Numbered from the stretch's first letter, positions 1 to 7,817 are shown. The stretch is 42,881 nt of DNA from Candidatus Saccharimonadota bacterium (GCA_017404955.1 JAFRBH010000009.1:1-42881), one strand, 5' to 3'. The notes: generated by a model from the sequence alone, not told the origin. Program-made: numbers and translations.

Positions 1-45
1 CGAGAGATTTACAGTCTCTTGTCATTGCCACTAGACGACTCCAGC
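1..45 (-). tRNA. tRNA-Tyr (GTA), partial, cut by window edge
   Basis: The first 46 bases are identical to positions 2680-2725, which belong to the complete tRNA-Tyr further on. Reading the minus strand, the piece starts with the acceptor sequence GCTGGAG at 45 and runs through the D arm into the anticodon arm with anticodon GTA. The variable arm, T arm and 3' end lie outside the window. It is the last visible member of a minus-strand tRNA cluster, 13 nt downstream of tRNA-Thr(GGT). Confidence 0.85.
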
Positions 46-58
46 AATTTGGTTCTTA

Positions 59-134
59 TGGAGCCGTGAGCCGGGTTTGAACCGGCGACCTTCGCCTTAC
101 CATGGCGACGCTCTGCCAACTGAGCTATCACGGC
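59..134 (-). tRNA. tRNA-Thr (GGT)
   Basis: The minus strand folds as a class I tRNA. The acceptor stem is GCCGTGA with TCACGGC. The D arm contains AGCTCAGTTGG. The anticodon loop ATGGTAA presents GGT, which reads ACC. The T arm contains GGTTCAAACC. The 3' CCA is encoded (59-61). It lies downstream of a tRNA-Thr-like remnant and upstream of tRNA-Tyr, probably in one precursor transcript from the promoter at 335-362. Confidence 0.95.
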
Positions 135-215
135 ATATTGCCTTATACCAAACTTTTTTGGAATCGTTTAGTCCGACTTTTTAAGGTATTATTCTTCTCC
201 TTATCCTCGACCTTT

Positions 216-288
216 TAGCTCAGTTCCGCTATTGGGGTGAGTGTCTATCCTTACCATGGATGCGCTCTACCAACTGAGCTATCGCGGC
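216..288 (-). pseudogene. tRNA-Thr-like remnant with rebuilt 3' half
   Basis: Reading minus from 288, the sequence has a convincing tRNA 5' half: acceptor GCCGCGA, D arm AGCTCAGTTGGTAGAGC, and an anticodon stem-loop with ATGGTAA (anticodon GGT), as in the intact tRNA-Thr at 59-134. After the anticodon stem no T arm or matching acceptor strand follows. Instead AACTGAGCTA appears, an exact 10-nt complement of the D-arm segment TAGCTCAGTT (216-225 against 272-281). The RNA could fold as one long hairpin around the anticodon arm. It cannot form a normal tRNA, so it is called a degenerate or repurposed tRNA. Confidence 0.65.
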
Positions 289-334
289 CTATGTATTGCG
301 TTGCATTATTAACGGGCGCAACGCTACAGGGTTT

Positions 335-362
335 ATTATAGCACGCCAGCTGAATAATTCAA
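335..362 (-). promoter_or_regulatory. Promoter of the tRNA cluster, followed by a leader hairpin
   Basis: On the minus strand TTGAAT (357-362), a 16-nt spacer and TATAAT (335-340) form a good promoter. It overlaps the 3' end of the DUF308-like gene. The leader between it and the tRNA-like remnant holds a 7-bp hairpin, GCGTTGC with GCAACGC (298-304 and 318-324). Confidence 0.6.
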
Positions 363-1063
363 GGTGTTGTTTGGTCACTCTCGGGATTTTCTTTGCCATT
401 TCTGATAATATTGGCCATCTTTTTACCATCGTCCAAAGTTTCTTTTAGGTTTTCCTTGGTCGATGCAGAGATAATTTCCGCAACTCCAGCAACCATAGTA
501 AGCATACCCATGACGATATAGCTATTAATATCAATCGAATCAGAGGCAATAATGAAATAAGGGCCTAGAATAAGCTCAAAAAGCGTTAGAACAACTACGA
601 ATTTCCAATGAAAGTCTATATTTTTGCGGGCTTTATAAGTGTTAATAGCCCCGAGCACGCCATTTAATGTTGTGAAGAAGCCAGCCATCAAGTTTAGTAT
701 TTTATCGGTGAAACTTTGATTGGTGAGCAAAAACACGCCAAGGCCTGTGATGATTATATAAACAGCCGTTTCGCAAAATTGTAGAACTAGTTCTTTTTTC
801 CTAATAGTCCTTTCCTCGCGGGGTTGTTTTTTCGCCTCATTATAACTGGATTTAATGTACCCAAGCCGATAGGCTGCCCATAGGGATAAAATTGCACCAA
901 GTATAGTGATGATGATTGGTAGGGTCCAGGTGTCGTTGCCTTTACCATTTAGAGCGGCGATAAACATCATTATCCCAAATATAAACATCATAAAAGATGC
1001 CATAAACTTGTTTTTTAGGAATATTTTGTAGGCGGAAAGGCCGCGTTTTACCAATCTATTCAT
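359..1063 (-). CDS. DUF308/HdeD-like six-helix membrane protein
   Basis: The 234-residue protein has six hydrophobic segments in two sets of three (about 21-39, 48-66, 94-112, 121-140, 152-172 and 180-198), with a charged cytoplasmic-looking loop and a hydrophilic tail. Size and topology match the DUF308/HdeD family, whose biochemical function is poorly known outside acid stress in Escherichia coli. The family call is from layout, not from a signature residue. The start is supported by TACAAT at 1070-1075, 6 nt before the ATG with no ribosome binding site, as in the leaderless genes of this window. Confidence 0.6.
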   Translation of the reverse strand: MNRLVKRGLSAYKIFLKNKFMASFMMFIFGIMMFIAALNGKGNDTWTLPIIITILGAILSLWAAYRLGYIKSSYNEAKKQPREERTIRKKELVLQFCETAVYIIITGLGVFLLTNQSFTDKILNLMAGFFTTLNGVLGAINTYKARKNIDFHWKFVVVLTLFELILGPYFIIASDSIDINSYIVMGMLTMVAGVAEIISASTKENLKETLDDGKKMANIIRNGKENPESDQTTP

Positions 1064-1089
1064 GTTTTTATTGTAGCACGAAAAACATG

Positions 1090-1114
1090 AAAAAGGCCAC
1101 CTTTCTAGGTGGCC
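1090..1114 (-). terminator. Terminator of the HD-GYP gene
   Basis: On the minus strand GGCCACCT, a 4-nt loop and AGGTGGCC form an 8-bp hairpin followed by TTTTT, 11 nt after the stop codon. Confidence 0.85.
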
Positions 1115-1124
1115 CTAAGCCGCT

Positions 1125-2420
1125 TTATGTGGCCTTCATTTTTGCCAAAAGTTTCTCTCCCATCTGAAGCTTGCTCTCGGAATCGATGATGTCGATCATA
1201 ATCTTAGCAAACGTGGGGTCAAACTGCGTCCCAATACCTTTTACAAATTCACTCCTTACTACCTCTATGGGAAGTACATCTCTGTAGCTTCTCTTTGAGG
1301 TCATCGCGTCATAAGTATCGGCAACGGCAATAATACGAGCAAATTCTGGTATTTCTTCTCCGAAAAGTCCCTCCGGGTAGCCTTTGCCATCAAATCTTTC
1401 ATGATGGTAGTGCGCACCGATGGTAAGTTCCGGAGAAATGCTAATTTTTGAAAGAATCTCATACCCAATCTTCGGGTGAGATTTAATCACCGTGTACTCC
1501 TCATCTGTAAGCCTACCCTCTTTGTTGATGATAGCATCGGGAATGCCGATTTTACCAACATCATGAAGTAAGGCGATCAGATACAGCTCCTCTAGCTCCT
1601 CTTTGCTTTTGCCGGCTCGCTCGGCGATTTTTACCGAATATTCCGCTACCCTCTTGGAGTGACCGTTAGTGTAGCTGTCTTTGGCATCAATTGCTTCAAC
1701 CAATGCAAAGGTTGTTTGCTTAACCAACTCGATCTCCTTCTGGTAGGCGATCTTTACAAGGCTGTTAGCGTCCAAAATGGAAAAACAGTATAAAACCGTA
1801 ACCATCCCCACAATAGAAGCGCTAGTTAATGCAACTTCGTGTGCGACAAAGCGGAGAGCAGAGGTGATGAGTGGGGTAATCTGGAAGAGTAAAAGTGGCA
1901 AAAATAGTCGTTTTCTTAGGTGCTTGCGATACTTGATAGTGGTGGCAAGCAGAATAAACGTTGAGAGCATCGGAAAAATGTAAGAGATGAAATAATACTG
2001 CGAGCGCAGATATACATTGCCATCATCAAAGACGTAATACAGACCTGTCAATTGTGAGATTAACAGTGTCAATACGCCAAGAGATAAGATGTGTTCTACG
2101 ACCCTCAGGCTTTTCGGGGGCTCTTTCATTTTTCCTTCGACAATTAGCAAATCTTTCAGGTATAGGCAAAAGAAATAGACAAAAGCTATGTTTGCGCCAT
2201 AAACCAAGAATTTGCCGATTCGTGTGATGCAAATTCCGAGCGTACTGATGTCCCCGTTGTAGAGGTCCGCCAGTTGGTCGGAAATTGATTGTAACATTGC
2301 GAAAGCCGCTAAAGTGAATAGTAGCTGCTTTCTTTTTCTCGAAATAGAATCTGTAATAAAGGTAAAAATCATCAATACCAAGCAGACTCCTATCGAAATA
2401 AACATTGTATATTCTTGCAT
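1125..2420 (-). CDS. Membrane-anchored HD-GYP cyclic-di-GMP phosphodiesterase
   Basis: The 431-residue protein has an N-terminal half of about seven hydrophobic segments (roughly residues 5-225), a short helical linker and a C-terminal HD-GYP domain (about 235-425). Visible motifs are GHSKR, the metal-binding HDVGKIGIPD near 286, the signature HHERFDGKGYPEGL near 339, and VADTYDAMTSKRSYR. These are the metal ligands and GYP loop of enzymes that hydrolyse cyclic di-GMP, so an active enzyme under control of a membrane sensor is likely. The signal is unknown. It is a single-gene unit with its own promoter, ribosome binding site AGGAGGGTG and terminator. Confidence 0.9.
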   Translation of the reverse strand: MQEYTMFISIGVCLVLMIFTFITDSISRKRKQLLFTLAAFAMLQSISDQLADLYNGDISTLGICITRIGKFLVYGANIAFVYFFCLYLKDLLIVEGKMKEPPKSLRVVEHILSLGVLTLLISQLTGLYYVFDDGNVYLRSQYYFISYIFPMLSTFILLATTIKYRKHLRKRLFLPLLLFQITPLITSALRFVAHEVALTSASIVGMVTVLYCFSILDANSLVKIAYQKEIELVKQTTFALVEAIDAKDSYTNGHSKRVAEYSVKIAERAGKSKEELEELYLIALLHDVGKIGIPDAIINKEGRLTDEEYTVIKSHPKIGYEILSKISISPELTIGAHYHHERFDGKGYPEGLFGEEIPEFARIIAVADTYDAMTSKRSYRDVLPIEVVRSEFVKGIGTQFDPTFAKIMIDIIDSESKLQMGEKLLAKMKAT

Positions 2421-2470
2421 TTTTTCACCCTCCTCTGTCTTTGGCTGTAAAAGTGCTACGACTATATACT

Positions 2471-2499
2471 ATTTTACCATAAAATCATGTAAAAGTCAA
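2471..2499 (-). promoter_or_regulatory. Promoter of the HD-GYP gene
   Basis: The minus strand has TTGACT (2494-2499), a 17-nt spacer and TAAAAT (2471-2476), about 50 nt before the start codon. Confidence 0.7.
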
Positions 2500-2601
2500 A
2501 AGGTACAGAAAGGCTGTTTTGCTCCTAGCATAAATACTATTTTTATCAGATTTAACTTTTGGGTCAGAGTTAAAACAAAATGGGTAGAACTTGCCCACGA
2601 T

Positions 2602-2626
2602 AGAGAAAAAAAGACCCCGAAGGGCC
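2602..2626 (-). terminator. Terminator of tRNA-Tyr
   Basis: On the minus strand GGCCC and GGGTC close over a TTCG tetraloop, followed by TTTTTTTCTCT. It lies 14 nt after the tRNA 3' end. The rest of 2500-2601 holds nothing recognisable; open frames across it are chance. Confidence 0.75.
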
Positions 2627-2639
2627 AAATCTTTCAACT

Positions 2640-2724
2640 TGGTGCTGGAGGTAGGACTCGAACCTACGAAGGCCGAAGCCGAGAGATTTACAGTCTCTTG
2701 TCATTGCCACTAGACGACTCCAGC
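2640..2724 (-). tRNA. tRNA-Tyr (GTA)
   Basis: This class II tRNA on the minus strand has acceptor GCTGGAG paired with CTCCAGC, an anticodon loop with GTA, a long variable arm (CGGCTTCGGCC region), T arm GGTTCGAGTCC and an encoded CCA (2640-2642). A TATAAT box lies upstream at 2736-2741. Its 5' half is identical to the partial copy at 1-45, so the genome has at least two tRNA-Tyr copies within 2.7 kb. Confidence 0.95.
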
Positions 2725-2783
2725 AACCTTTAGATATTATATCAAAAGTTTTTTCTTTCGTAAAGATGCACTTGTATTTGTGG

Positions 2784-2789
2784 TATAAT
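2784..2789 (+). promoter_or_regulatory. Extended -10 box of a leaderless gene
   Basis: TGGTATAAT lies 6 nt before the ATG at 2796, so transcription should begin at or next to the start codon. No ribosome binding site is present. Confidence 0.65.
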
Positions 2790-2795
2790 TTTTTT

Positions 2796-3395
2796 ATGAA
2801 ATTAAAGACGCTGCTTTCTCCAAAATTTGGGATTGTGCTTACACCAATAATCTTTGGCTTATCGCAAGTAGTAATTTTGGGGTATTACTGGTTTTTTGGA
2901 GGCTATGCTGGGAAGCTTAATCTGACAATCTCTAAATATGTAGGTCTAGAACTTTGGTCTTCGGTATTTTTTGCTATTTGTAATCTTCTTATCGTGATTT
3001 TGATGTTAAGATATTATCTTGTGACTTGGAAAAAGCTCTCTGTAATTTGGCTAATTCTGTCATTGATTCAAACGATCGGTTTTATTGGACTTTCTATCTG
3101 CCCGCACAATGCTTTTATGAGCGATGGAACCCGTGAAACTATTAATACAATTCATATTCTCATGGCGAGAATGATGTTTTTAGCGATGTTTGGTATGATG
3201 CTAGAACGGCTGAGGCTTAATGGTCTCAAAAATTCTGTTTCCGCTAAGGCTTGTTTGGCGTTTCTAGGTTACAGTTTGATCTATATCATTAGCTACGTGA
3301 GCTCTTGGAATATACTTTGGGATATGGTATTAATTTGGGAAAGTGGCTATATTTACGCCTTTATGGGTGCCTTAATTTTATCAAGGCCACGTTAA
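2796..3395 (+). CDS. Small polytopic membrane protein (DUF998-like)
   Basis: The 199-residue protein has about six hydrophobic segments and short loops, with SPKFG near the N-terminus and a central CPHNAF motif. The layout resembles DUF998-type membrane proteins of unknown function; this is a weak assignment. The start at 2796 is chosen over an upstream ATG at 2766 because the -10 box TATAAT lies between them, which makes the upstream codon untranscribed. It is a single gene, followed by tRNA-Thr on the same strand. Confidence 0.55.
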   Translation: MKLKTLLSPKFGIVLTPIIFGLSQVVILGYYWFFGGYAGKLNLTISKYVGLELWSSVFFAICNLLIVILMLRYYLVTWKKLSVIWLILSLIQTIGFIGLSICPHNAFMSDGTRETINTIHILMARMMFLAMFGMMLERLRLNGLKNSVSAKACLAFLGYSLIYIISYVSSWNILWDMVLIWESGYIYAFMGALILSRPR

Positions 3396-3485
3396 AGGTT
3401 TACTTATTTTTAAAAGTTTGTTAAAATTATCTAAGTATTTTATGCTGTGCTCGCCCCTTGGGACGCGTTGCGGCATATAAAGTAA

Positions 3486-3561
3486 GCCGTGATAGCTCAG
3501 TTGGTAGAGCAGCCGCCTTGTAAGCGGCAGGTCGTCGGTTCAAGTCCGACTCGCGGCTCCA
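3486..3561 (+). tRNA. tRNA-Thr (TGT)
   Basis: Acceptor GCCGTGA pairs with TCGCGGC, including one G-T pair. The D arm is AGCTCAGTTGGTAGAGC. The anticodon stem GCCGC and GCGGC encloses CTTGTAA, giving anticodon TGT. The T arm holds GGTTCAAGTCC and the CCA is encoded at 3559-3561. A weak TTGTTA/TATGCT pair upstream is a possible promoter. Confidence 0.95.
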
Positions 3562-3574
3562 TTTTTATGGGAAA

Positions 3575-4369
3575 CTATTGAATTTTTTTACGAATATTAC
3601 GACGCGATCCAACTGGTATGGTTGAGTGAGTTGAGAGCGAAGAACGACTGACCGCAGATTGGTTAGGCTGCTTTGCGACTGCTCTTTGCGACGCTTTAGC
3701 TTGTCTTTTTGGGTAAAGCATGCGTCGGGGGTGTTTGATGGCCTTTCTCTTGGCTTTTTCCGCAATTAGAGCTTCGATTCTGGCGGTGGTTTCAGTGATG
3801 GCTTCGGTATCTTCCGCAGCTTCATGAATAGCAAGAATTTGTTTCAGAGTGGCAAGACTATTATCTAATTTGAAGGCTGATTCAAGGGCGGCGAGAGCGT
3901 TTTTGCGATTCCCCATTTTCTCTTCAGCTTTGGCAAGGGCAATGTATCTGGCCGGCATATCATCTTCAAGCTCGATGGCTTGGTTGAAAGCCATGGCAGC
4001 TTTTTCATATTCGCCAATTTCTAGGTAGATAAGACCCACGTTATGGAGAGAAGAGGCATTACTGTCTAGTGATTGAGCGATTTCAAAGCACTCGATTGCC
4101 TCCTTAAACTTCTGGCCTTTAGCATAAAGAATACCTAGACGGTTATAAGCGGCGGCGTTTTTTTCATCGAGCTTCAAGATAGCGAGTAGGGCTTTTTCGG
4201 CACGAACAAATTTTCTTTCACGCATGGAAACTTGAGCGATACTCCAGAGTTTTTTCACTCTGATTGCGGTCTTTTCGTCGGGCTTTTCTTCGGCTTTTTT
4301 ATGTTTAAACAGTGGAAAAAGAAAGGCAACGTAAAGCCCAAGCAAAAGAATTGCGAAAATTCCTAACAT
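3575..4369 (-). CDS. Membrane-anchored TPR-repeat protein
   Basis: The 264-residue protein begins with a single hydrophobic helix (about 3-20), followed by at least three tetratricopeptide repeats (about 70-200) with the A-G-Y-F-A-P pattern, for example AAYNRLGILYAKGQKF and SLHNVGLIYLEIGEYEKA. The C-terminal tail is basic and serine-rich. TPR domains are protein-binding scaffolds; no partner can be read from the sequence. TAAAAT lies 7 nt before the ATG, so the gene is probably leaderless. It runs in the same direction as the downstream-shifted holB-rluA pair but has its own promoter. Confidence 0.8.
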   Translation of the reverse strand: MLGIFAILLLGLYVAFLFPLFKHKKAEEKPDEKTAIRVKKLWSIAQVSMRERKFVRAEKALLAILKLDEKNAAAYNRLGILYAKGQKFKEAIECFEIAQSLDSNASSLHNVGLIYLEIGEYEKAAMAFNQAIELEDDMPARYIALAKAEEKMGNRKNALAALESAFKLDNSLATLKQILAIHEAAEDTEAITETTARIEALIAEKAKRKAIKHPRRMLYPKRQAKASQRAVAKQPNQSAVSRSSLSTHSTIPVGSRRNIRKKIQ

Positions 4370-4379
4370 AAGTTCTATT

Positions 4380-5060
4380 TTAGCATAAATCGGCTACAAG
4401 GTGAAGTTTTATGTTGCCATTTTGCTTAAGGTTATCGTATAGTTTTAAAAAGTTTGGCAATTTCTTTAAAAGCTCTGGGTTTTTAGTCTTGAAATATGAT
4501 TTATAGAGTATTTCGATGGCGGTTTCGATGATTTTTAAAGTAAATAGTCTAGAATTCCCGGTTTTCTTATACTCTTTTTCGGACATGATGTCTTTCGTAA
4601 TGTTCAAAATCTGGGTGTCTTTAGCGGTAATTAATTTTTTGGCATAATTTTTAATGTTTTCTGAGGTGCTAATTGGCACGCCTAACGCGTTTTCTTGTCT
4701 GAAGATATATACGTTGGCGCGTGATAGAACTGTCTCAAGCAGAGCGGAGGGTTCTTTCGTTAAGAATACAATGTGATAATTCTCTTTTGGCTCTTCCAGA
4801 AGCTTTAAGATAGCGTTTTCAGCGTTCTCATTCATAGCTTCGGCGTTTTCAACAACAATAAAGCGGGATTTTGTTTCCTTAAGCTTGCAAATGTCAATCA
4901 TTTCATCGGCCTGCTCTTTGGTAATTTTACCTGTCTTCCCGGGCATAATTCTAAAAGCGTTTTTGATGCTGATTTCTTCTGGGTTTGGTACACAAAAAAT
5001 GGAAAAACCAGATTTTTCAGCAATATTTCGAATGCTTTCTAAATCACTAAAAAACATCAT
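4380..5060 (-). CDS. holB: DNA polymerase III delta' subunit-like protein
   Basis: The 226-residue protein carries the AAA+ clamp-loader signatures FIVVENAEAMNENAENAIL and KLLEEP followed by a sensor-type LSRAN segment, typical of delta'/HolB. It lacks a Walker A P-loop, as delta' commonly does, and it is shorter than the usual 300 or more residues, ending soon after the collar-like helices. It should be a non-catalytic clamp-loader subunit working with DnaX (17744-19120). The ATG at 5060 (or the adjacent one at 5057) is favoured because GGAG lies 5 nt before it. It overlaps the end of the pseudouridine synthase gene, so translation is coupled. Confidence 0.75.
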   Translation of the reverse strand: MMFFSDLESIRNIAEKSGFSIFCVPNPEEISIKNAFRIMPGKTGKITKEQADEMIDICKLKETKSRFIVVENAEAMNENAENAILKLLEEPKENYHIVFLTKEPSALLETVLSRANVYIFRQENALGVPISTSENIKNYAKKLITAKDTQILNITKDIMSEKEYKKTGNSRLFTLKIIETAIEILYKSYFKTKNPELLKKLPNFLKLYDNLKQNGNIKLHLVADLC

Positions 5061-5946
5061 TAAACTCCGGAGGTAATGGCGCTGTGAATGTGGTGCGTTC
5101 GCCACCATCTGCGCCAGGAATGGTTATTTCTAGAGAGCCTGCATGAAGATAAAGTCGCTTTGCAGGATGTTCTTTGTTGTACACTTTGTCGCCCAAAATT
5201 GGACAACCGATGTATTTAAGATGGACACGAAGCTGATGGGTGCGCCCAGAGATAGGCTTAAGCTCAAGAAGTGCCTGGTTCTTCGCGGTGTCTTCTTTTT
5301 CGACTTTGTAATAGGTTTCTGCAGGCTTACCCTTGGGATCAACCATAAAGGTAGTTGGGTGTTTCAAGTTTCTGGCGATGGGTAAATCAATCTTGGCTTC
5401 TTTGAGTTTAGGTATTCCGCAAGTTATTGCATAGTAGGTTTTGTGGGTTTTTCTCTCTTGAAATTGGTTGCGCAGATACTTCTGAGCGGCTTCGTTTTTA
5501 GCTAAAATTACTACACCTGAGGTGTCACGATCAAGACGATGGACGAGTAGGCCAAAATCTTCTAGAGTAGGCTCCTCAGTATATTCACCTTTTGCCATAG
5601 ATAGTAGGCCAGCAGGTTTATTAATAACGAGAACATTATCATCCTCATAGATGACGTTTTCTTTTGGTAACTCTAGAGTTTTTCTTTCGGGAATGCTCAG
5701 CTCAATTTTGACAGGGTTTTCGGTAATAATTTCGGCATTTGGTTTCTTAATAACTTCGCCATTCACTTTTACATAGCCGGACTTAATAAAATTTTGGAGA
5801 GTGCTACGGTTATACTCAGGGTGCTCATCTACTAGAAGTAGATCTAGGCGTTTTCTTTCTAATACTTTTGTTTCCGGCAAAATAATATCACCGTTTTTGA
5901 CACGAGACATTTCTGGTTTACTAAATTTTTTACCAGTGATAATCAT
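5047..5946 (-). CDS. RluA-family 23S rRNA pseudouridine synthase
   Basis: The 299-residue protein has an N-terminal S4 RNA-binding domain (about 30-75, LDLLL and FIKSGYVKVNG) and a catalytic domain with HRLDRDTSG, where the second aspartate is the nucleophile, then GRTHQLRVHL near the C-terminus. This is the RluC/RluD/RluA family that isomerises uridines in 23S rRNA or tRNA; the exact target cannot be told. The start is uncertain. TATAAT ends only 1 nt before this ATG, so transcription from it would begin inside the gene and favour Met13. A second -10-like TATAGT lies 11 nt upstream. Confidence 0.88.
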   Translation of the reverse strand: MIITGKKFSKPEMSRVKNGDIILPETKVLERKRLDLLLVDEHPEYNRSTLQNFIKSGYVKVNGEVIKKPNAEIITENPVKIELSIPERKTLELPKENVIYEDDNVLVINKPAGLLSMAKGEYTEEPTLEDFGLLVHRLDRDTSGVVILAKNEAAQKYLRNQFQERKTHKTYYAITCGIPKLKEAKIDLPIARNLKHPTTFMVDPKGKPAETYYKVEKEDTAKNQALLELKPISGRTHQLRVHLKYIGCPILGDKVYNKEHPAKRLYLHAGSLEITIPGADGGERTTFTAPLPPEFNDVF

Positions 5947-5964
5947 GATTATATTGTACTATAA

Positions 5965-5994
5965 CTTGACTAGTTACGTCAAGTATGGTATAAT
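5965..5994 (+). promoter_or_regulatory. Consensus promoter with an overlapping dyad
   Basis: TTGACT (5966-5971), a 17-nt spacer and TATAAT (5989-5994) form a near-perfect sigma-70 promoter for the gene at 6033. The -35 lies within an inverted repeat, CTTGAC at 5965-5970 and GTCAAG at 5978-5983, a possible repressor site. Confidence 0.7.
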
Positions 5995-6032
5995 ACAAGT
6001 ATTGGAGTGTATCTTAAAAAAGGAGGTGGCCT

Positions 6033-6581
6033 ATGGTGTATAGAGAGATAAAGGGTGGATCGATTTTCACCCAAATATGCAACTATAACGGCAGGCCTGA
6101 CTGTCTGTTGACGGGGGTATATTCATTGATGTACCCAAAACCGATTGGTAACTCGTGTGGAGAGTTCGTTCAGCTTTGTAACGCGGCTAATCGTGTAGCG
6201 GAGAATAAGAAGTTGGAATATAGAGCTGAGGAGATCCTTACCTATGAAAGGGTTGGAGATGAAAATCCATACGCTCTCAGAGGAAACAAGATGGATGTCA
6301 AGGATGTCTATCTTACAGATTTCGATCTTGAGCGACACCAGACAGGTATGGTGACAATGAAATTTTTTGTTAATCCCCAGGAAGCATACAATAGGGGCGG
6401 ACTCCCCCAAGAGTATGCTCTGAAGTTGCCGTTCCTGTATATCGCGATGTTGCAATTCGCTGTAGAGGTAGAAATCGGCGATGTAGCTACCCAGAAAATG
6501 GCGGTCGCATTTACGAAAAAAGGAGCTCTGATTTACGAGCTGGCTACTGTCAATAATACACACTTCAATGAGGGAGGCTAG
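6033..6581 (+). CDS. Uncharacterised soluble protein
   Basis: I do not recognise this 182-residue protein. It has no signal peptide and no membrane helix, and looks like a mixed alpha/beta cytoplasmic protein with four cysteines in its first third (ICNYNGRPDC, NSCGEFVQLC). It is a complete free-standing unit: a strong promoter (5966-5994), an AAAGGAGGT ribosome binding site 5 nt before the ATG, and a terminator that begins inside its last codons. No neighbour suggests a pathway. It belongs with the orphan cassettes that sit between housekeeping operons in this window. Confidence 0.75.
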   Translation: MVYREIKGGSIFTQICNYNGRPDCLLTGVYSLMYPKPIGNSCGEFVQLCNAANRVAENKKLEYRAEEILTYERVGDENPYALRGNKMDVKDVYLTDFDLERHQTGMVTMKFFVNPQEAYNRGGLPQEYALKLPFLYIAMLQFAVEVEIGDVATQKMAVAFTKKGALIYELATVNNTHFNEGG

Positions 6582-6594
6582 GGCCTCCCTTTTT
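6572..6594 (+). terminator. Terminator overlapping a stop codon
   Basis: GGGAGGC, a 4-nt loop and GCCTCCC precede TTTTT. The 5' arm encodes the last residues of the upstream gene and the TAG stop starts directly after it. Confidence 0.9.
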
Positions 6595-6609
6595 ATATCA
6601 AAAAAACCT

Positions 6610-6685
6610 TGGTGGAGTGTAGGAGGATCGAACTCCTGACCTCTTCAATGCCATTGAAGCGCTCTACCAGCTGAGCTAACACCCC
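6610..6685 (-). tRNA. tRNA-Ala (GGC)
   Basis: The minus strand has acceptor GGGGTGT, D arm AGCTCAGCTGGTAGAGC, anticodon loop ATGGCAT with anticodon GGC, T arm GAGTTCGATCC and an encoded CCA (6610-6612). Its upstream region (TAAAAT at 6703-6708 on minus) faces the trpS promoter. Confidence 0.95.
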
Positions 6686-6734
6686 ATAAATAAGGCTGGT
6701 TCTATTTTACCATAAGTTGTGCTAAAATTGAAGT

Positions 6735-7748
6735 ATGAAAACGATTTTGACTGGTATCAGAGTAAATAGTGAACCAACCTTGGGAAATTTTCTTGGCGCG
6801 ATGTTGCCGATGGTAAGACTTGCTAATGAACACAGCAAAGACCATCATATTAATATCTTTATCCCCGATCTTCATTCAGTGATTGCAGAAATTGATGGTA
6901 ATTTTCAGAAAAATCTAGTTAATTCTATCAAGATTTATTTGGCAGCAGGGCTCAAGGTCAACCAGAACGTGCATGTTTACCGCCAAAGCTATGTGCCGGC
7001 TCACTCAGAGATGTGCTGGCTTCTAAATTGCGTTGCTAATATGGGTGAAATGGGTCGCATGACCCAGTTTAAAGATAAGAGTGAGGGCAAAAGCACTGTC
7101 AATGTGGGTATTTTTGACTACCCAGTGTTAATGGCGGCAGATATTTTGCTTTATTCCGCTAATTATGTACCTGTGGGAGAGGATCAATTCCAACACTTAG
7201 AGCTGACTCGCAATATCGCATTGCGCTTTAATCATCGTTTCAAAAAAGATATTTTGGTAGTTCCAGAAAAAACCGAAACACAGGTTAAATTTATGGGTAA
7301 TAGTGAAGGTGTGCGTATTCGTGATCTTTCCGATCCAACCAAGAAGATGAGTAAATCTACCCCTGGGGAGAATAGTAAAATTATGCTTACTGACAATCCA
7401 GAAAAAGCGGCTAAGAAAATTATGTCTGCAACTACCGATTCGCTAGGTAAAATCCAATACGATATGTTTAACCAACCAGGCATTTCTAACCTTCTACAGA
7501 TTGAGGCTTTAATCAATGATAAGCCGCTACAGGAGGTGATTTCTACCTGGCAGGGTGAAACACATTATGGTGATCTAAAGAAACAGGTAGCCAGCTCTGT
7601 CTCTACATTCTTAACTCATTTCCAGGAAAGTATCGAAGCAATCCCAGACGAAATGGTTTACGAGCTCTTTGAGACTGGTGAAGCTTACGCTAATGATGTG
7701 GCTGACAAAAAACTACTAGAAGTCCAAAAAGCCTTTTCTTTACGTTAA
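6735..7748 (+). CDS. trpS: Tryptophanyl-tRNA synthetase
   Basis: The 337-residue protein is a class I aminoacyl-tRNA synthetase that charges tRNA-Trp. Its HIGH-type motif is in GIRVNSEPTLGNFLGA (7-22) and its KMSKS loop is at 204-208. MTQFKD and the downstream GIFDYPVLMAADIL segment are typical of TrpS. Length is normal for the family. TAAAAT lies 6 nt before the ATG and there is no ribosome binding site, so this essential gene is probably leaderless. It is followed on the same strand by a permease gene with its own promoter. Confidence 0.97.
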   Translation: MKTILTGIRVNSEPTLGNFLGAMLPMVRLANEHSKDHHINIFIPDLHSVIAEIDGNFQKNLVNSIKIYLAAGLKVNQNVHVYRQSYVPAHSEMCWLLNCVANMGEMGRMTQFKDKSEGKSTVNVGIFDYPVLMAADILLYSANYVPVGEDQFQHLELTRNIALRFNHRFKKDILVVPEKTETQVKFMGNSEGVRIRDLSDPTKKMSKSTPGENSKIMLTDNPEKAAKKIMSATTDSLGKIQYDMFNQPGISNLLQIEALINDKPLQEVISTWQGETHYGDLKKQVASSVSTFLTHFQESIEAIPDEMVYELFETGEAYANDVADKKLLEVQKAFSLR

Positions 7749-7817
7749 TTAAACCTAGAGTCTTGGAGTTGCTAATGCTTTGATTTTTGTGCTATAATTA
7801 AACCAAGTAGGAGGTTT

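Noticed and set aside
1-2725. Insertion element or integrated phage bounded by the duplicated tRNA-Tyr sequence
   Set aside because: No transposase or integrase lies between the copies; both appear to be ordinary tRNA genes in the same direction, the first only cut by the window edge.
2314-2733. Open frame of 139 codons on the plus strand
   Set aside because: It runs through the HD-GYP gene start, its promoter and the tRNA-Tyr gene, and has no ribosome binding site.
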